Of a stretch of DNA of 64,000 nucleotides, positions 61,820 through 64,000 are shown piece after piece (within the stretch, counting starts at the first letter, position 1; each line of letters opens with the position of its first letter). The stretch is from an uncultured Bacteroidales bacterium (lineage in GTDB: Bacteria > Bacteroidota > Bacteroidia > Bacteroidales > UBA3824). Under the pieces are notes generated by a model that had not been told where the DNA came from, did no database searches, and worked only from the letters and a program-made list of their open reading frames with translations. A program made the position numbers and the translations under genes. The stretch lies in the NCBI GenBank assembly GCA_905234655.1, contig CAJOJG010000005.1, forward strand, positions 23,286-87,285, read 5' to 3'.

Positions 61820-62719
61820 ATGAAACCAACACTCGTTGTATTAGCAGCAGGCATGGGCAGCCGTTATGGCGGCCTCAAGCAAATCGACAAGCTTGGACCT
61901 TCAGGCCAGGCAATCCTCCAGTATTCATGTTTTGACGCGGCACGCGCCGGATTCGAAAAGGTCGTGTTCGTCATAAGGCGCGACATAGAGAAGGACTTCA
62001 AGGATGTCATCATCTCAAAAGTCAGCAAATCAATCCCTTGCGAATACTGCTTCCAGGACAAGGACGACCTTCCCGAAGGATTCTCGCTGCCCGCCGACCG
62101 CGAAAAACCTTGGGGAACGGCACACGCCGTGTACGCCGCCCGCCATATTGTCAAAGAACCATTCGCTGTAATCAACGCAGACGACTTCTACGGCAAGGAG
62201 GCATACCAGACCATCGCCGACTACTTCAAGACGCTCCCCGAAGGCTGCACAGACCAGTACTGCATGGTCGGCTACCCCGTAGCAAACACACTCTCCGAGT
62301 ACGGCACAGTGTCGCGCGGCGTATGCAACCGTGATGCCGAGGGAAACCTCACCACAGTCGTCGAGCGCACAAAGATAATCCGCGAGAATGGCACGATTGT
62401 CTTCATCGAGGACGACCAGAAGACCGCCATCGCCGAGGACACACCAGTCTCGATGAACTTCTGGGGATTCACACCGAGCTTCTTCGGCTACCTCCAGCAG
62501 TACTTCACCGAGTTCCTCAAGGACAACATCGACAAGCCCAAGGCCGAGTTCCTGATTCCGTGGGTTGTCGACCGCCTCATCAAGACCAACACTGCAAAGA
62601 CCAAAGTCCTGACCTGCAACGCAAAATGGTTTGGCGTGACCTACAAGGAGGATCGCCCCGCCGTTGTCCAAAAGTTCCAGGATCTCACCACCGCCGGTGA
62701 ATACCCCGCAGACTTTTAG
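61820..62719 (+). CDS. Sugar-phosphate nucleotidyltransferase
   Basis: A 299-residue enzyme of the NTP_transferase family. The nucleotide loop is LAAGMGSRYGGLKQIDKLG (residues 8-26), INADDFYG is the metal-binding segment, and EFLIPWVVDRL lies toward the end. It should make an NDP-sugar; which one is not clear, as it differs from GalU and RmlA. It lies close to an UpxY-like gene, so it may supply a surface polysaccharide, though it has its own promoter. Confidence 0.85.
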   Translation: MKPTLVVLAAGMGSRYGGLKQIDKLGPSGQAILQYSCFDAARAGFEKVVFVIRRDIEKDFKDVIISKVSKSIPCEYCFQDKDDLPEGFSLPADREKPWGTAHAVYAARHIVKEPFAVINADDFYGKEAYQTIADYFKTLPEGCTDQYCMVGYPVANTLSEYGTVSRGVCNRDAEGNLTTVVERTKIIRENGTIVFIEDDQKTAIAEDTPVSMNFWGFTPSFFGYLQQYFTEFLKDNIDKPKAEFLIPWVVDRLIKTNTAKTKVLTCNAKWFGVTYKEDRPAVVQKFQDLTTAGEYPADF

Positions 62720-62744
62720 TCCTTCTTCTTATCTTTTTCTTTTT

Positions 62745-62990
62745 AAACAAAAATTAAAACGAATTAGAACGAATAAAAACGAATTAACCCTTTCGCATAT
62801 TCAGTCTAATTCGTTTTTATTTTATATCCATCTGCTGTCAGAAATCTTTTAACCCCTTCCTATGTAATGCATACACCCACAGCGATTTAAATTCATAACC
62901 ACGAGATTTGTTGATTTTCGATTTGGTGACTTGTCGATTTTTGATTTTCGAATTGTGAATTTTTAATTGTGAATTGTGAATTTATTTTTG
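62745..62990. repeat. Repeat-rich spacer: AATTCGTTTTAATTCG copy 3 and GATTTTCGATTTG words
   Basis: The 430-base gap before the second UpxY-like gene begins with AAAACGAATTAGAACGAAT facing TCTAATTCGTTTTTATT, an inverted repeat like those at 16.4 and 40.7 kb. It continues with GATTTGTTGATTTTCGATTTG and GAATTGTGAATTTTTAATTG words at about 62905-62985. I see no gene in it. Confidence 0.65.
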
Positions 62991-63083
62991 CCTAAATTAT
63001 TGTCCCTTAACCCATTATATTATCTGTATAAAGCACGCTGTACAAAAAAAAAAAAAACAGACGACTTTTTTCAAAATTCTTTA

Positions 63084-63140
63084 TACCTTTGCGGCGTGAA
63101 ATGAGGGGTGGAGTCTTCCATCGCCAATTTTCTTAGCAAT
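63084..63140 (+). promoter_or_regulatory. Promoter and shared leader element of UpxY-like copy 2
   Basis: TACCTTTG at 63084-63091 begins a leader that contains AATTTTCTTAGCAAT (63126-63140), identical to the element in the leader of copy 1. TGCGGCGTGAAA after the -7 box also resembles TGCACCGTGAAA in copy 1. Confidence 0.65.
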
Positions 63141-63149
63141 TAGTGCAAA

Positions 63150-63855
63150 ATGGAAACATTGACGGCAACAATTTGCGAAACTTATAGCGGCTCAGCCGAA
63201 TATACGGAGAGGATTATCCCGTACAATTCCGAGGGTGGACAGACCAAAATCGGGAAGTCGGTAGAGTACACCCTGTTGCCTGACGTCAAATATTGGTTTC
63301 CTATACGCGCCACCCATCATCGGGCACAGAAGATTTACGACAAGTATAGTGTCCCTGCGCAACGATTGCCTCGAACCCTACTTGCCCATCCTTCGCCACA
63401 TCGAATACTCCAACGAAGACTTCAACAACCCCACGCAATATATCGCAGACAAACCTTTGGACACAGGACTCCTGTTTCTGCGCTCCACTGTCAACGACTT
63501 CAAAACCCTGCTCCAATACGACTCGATGTTTCCAGGGATGACACCTTATTACAATCACTTTTGCCAGAACAGATTTGGCAAAAACGATTTCCTCACCGTG
63601 CCCGACAGACAGATGGAGAGCTTCAAGATAATCGTTGAATCTGGGAACGAAAACATCCTTGTACATCAGAACGAAGTTCCTTCTTTGCTATCCGGCGATC
63701 GCGTCGTAGTCATCGGCGGCCCATTCGCAGGAGTGGAAGGCATAGTGATGAAATACAAGCATCAGAAAAGGGTGTTCGTGGAATTGCAAGGCGTGGGAAG
63801 ATATGCCACGGCGTATGTGCCAGGGGCGTGGATAAGAAGGATTGAGGATGCATAA
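63150..63855 (+). pseudogene. UpxY-like NusG antiterminator, frameshifted copy 2
   Basis: From ATG 63150 the protein reads METLTATICETYSGSAEYTE and the NusG-like VKYWFPIRATHHRAQKIYDK, then loses frame at 63345. One extra T there (GACAAG-T-ATAGTGTCC) is enough to explain it. The second frame gives VSLRNDCLEPYLPILRHIEY through the intact KOW end, SGDRVVVIGGPFAGVEG...YVPGAWIRRIEDA. The two copies are about 80% alike where they can be compared, and each is whole where the other is broken. Downstream lies the start of another gene, as expected for an Upx operon. Confidence 0.85.
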
Positions 63856-63890
63856 TGCGTACATAATTCATAATGCATAATGTGTAATTG
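63848..63890. repeat. GCATAATTCATAATGCATAATG repeat
   Basis: Words GCATAATG and CATAATTCATAATG follow the stop of UpxY-like copy 2, mirroring the repeat at the end of copy 1. Confidence 0.65.
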
Positions 63891-63902
63891 GGCGAAAAAA
63901 GA

Positions 63903-63934
63903 TTTGGCAGCATTAAATAATTGTTTTATATTTG
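63903..63934 (+). promoter_or_regulatory. Promoter of the gene at the right edge
   Basis: TTTG at 63903-63906 and TATATTTG at 63927-63934, 20 bases apart, a full consensus match. The edge gene therefore need not depend on the UpxY-like promoter. Confidence 0.65.
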
Positions 63935-63959
63935 CGAGCAAAATAAAAACTAATAGGCT

Positions 63960-64000
63960 ATGACTGCATTGGACATAAGAAAAACAATCTCTACGAAGAT
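63960..64000 (+). CDS. Start of a gene cut by the window edge
   Basis: ATG 63960 begins MTALDIRKTISTK before the window ends. Thirteen residues do not identify it. It lies where UpxZ or the first polysaccharide gene would be found after UpxY. Confidence 0.55.
   Translation, partial: MTALDIRKTISTK

Noticed and set aside
62720..63149. Possible tRNA or small RNA gene in the 430-base gap
   Set aside because: No cloverleaf or GC-rich stem was found; the gap is explained by dispersed AT-rich repeats and the UpxY-like leader.

Overview
The window looks like chromosomal DNA from an anaerobic or microaerophilic member of the Bacteroidales (phylum Bacteroidota), probably an uncultured lineage. Four things point there: recurrent promoters of the Bacteroidota type (TTTG or TTG, about 20 bases, then TAnnTTTG); a Rho factor with a long Q/P/N-rich insertion; two NusG-like (UpxY-type) antiterminators; and a type IX secretion sorting domain, Porin_O_P, DUF4369/TlpA and TPR-SpoIIE proteins. 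Coding sequence is moderately GC-rich with C-ending codons. Intergenic DNA is strongly AT-rich and full of short repeats. I saw no rRNA, tRNA, CRISPR array or intact insertion sequence.

Layout. 0.3-4.2 kb: an arginine cluster (GNAT, argG, argC) and two small envelope proteins. 4.3-11.5 kb: an outer-membrane protein, an aldo/keto reductase, an LD-carboxypeptidase, an unrecognised coiled-coil/DUF4112 pair, and PepD. 11.6-17.5 kb: OmpA, DsbD, a periplasmic thioredoxin, and pyrB/pyrI. 17.6-23.8 kb: a tightly packed run of Nudix regulator, rhomboid, GmhB-like phosphatase, class IV aminotransferase-like protein and KdsB (LPS inner-core precursors), then a T9SS-tail protein and Rho. 24.0-26.9 kb: two broken ATPase genes that keep palindrome-decorated promoters, around a putative zinc peptidase. 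27.1-33.6 kb: a membrane MutS-like ATPase, a porin, a polysaccharide deacetylase and an EF-hand membrane protein. 33.7-41.9 kb: a TPR-SpoIIE phosphatase, two thioredoxin-like paralogues, DJ-1, and an MbnP/MbnH-like copper-protein and dihaem-enzyme pair. 41.9-46.9 kb: a SiaC-like/TPR-SpoIIE signalling pair, a methyltransferase and TatAC.

47.0-50.1 kb is a collapsed surface-polysaccharide locus. A frameshifted UpxY-like gene is followed by fragments of an acyltransferase, a WecF-type fucosyltransferase and a GT2/GT4 chimera. 50.3-61.7 kb carries housekeeping and stress genes: YqhD-type dehydrogenase, rhodanese, zinc peptidase, EI24, MqnA, TsaD, a K+ channel, RelA/SpoT, Crp/Fnr and a metallophosphoesterase. 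At the right edge a sugar nucleotidyltransferase precedes a second frameshifted UpxY-like gene and the start of what may be another polysaccharide operon.

The most interesting signals are: (i) the two UpxY paralogues, broken at different places but sharing a leader element; (ii) the palindrome arrays abutting promoters of ATPase genes whose AAA cores are deleted; (iii) the MbnP/MbnH-like pair; (iv) the unrecognised 708-residue coiled-coil protein with its DUF4112 partner; (v) a class IV aminotransferase-like protein without the expected PLP lysine; and (vi) several dispersed AT-rich repeat families, some ending right at start codons. All family assignments are by eye from the translated sequence; no database search was run.
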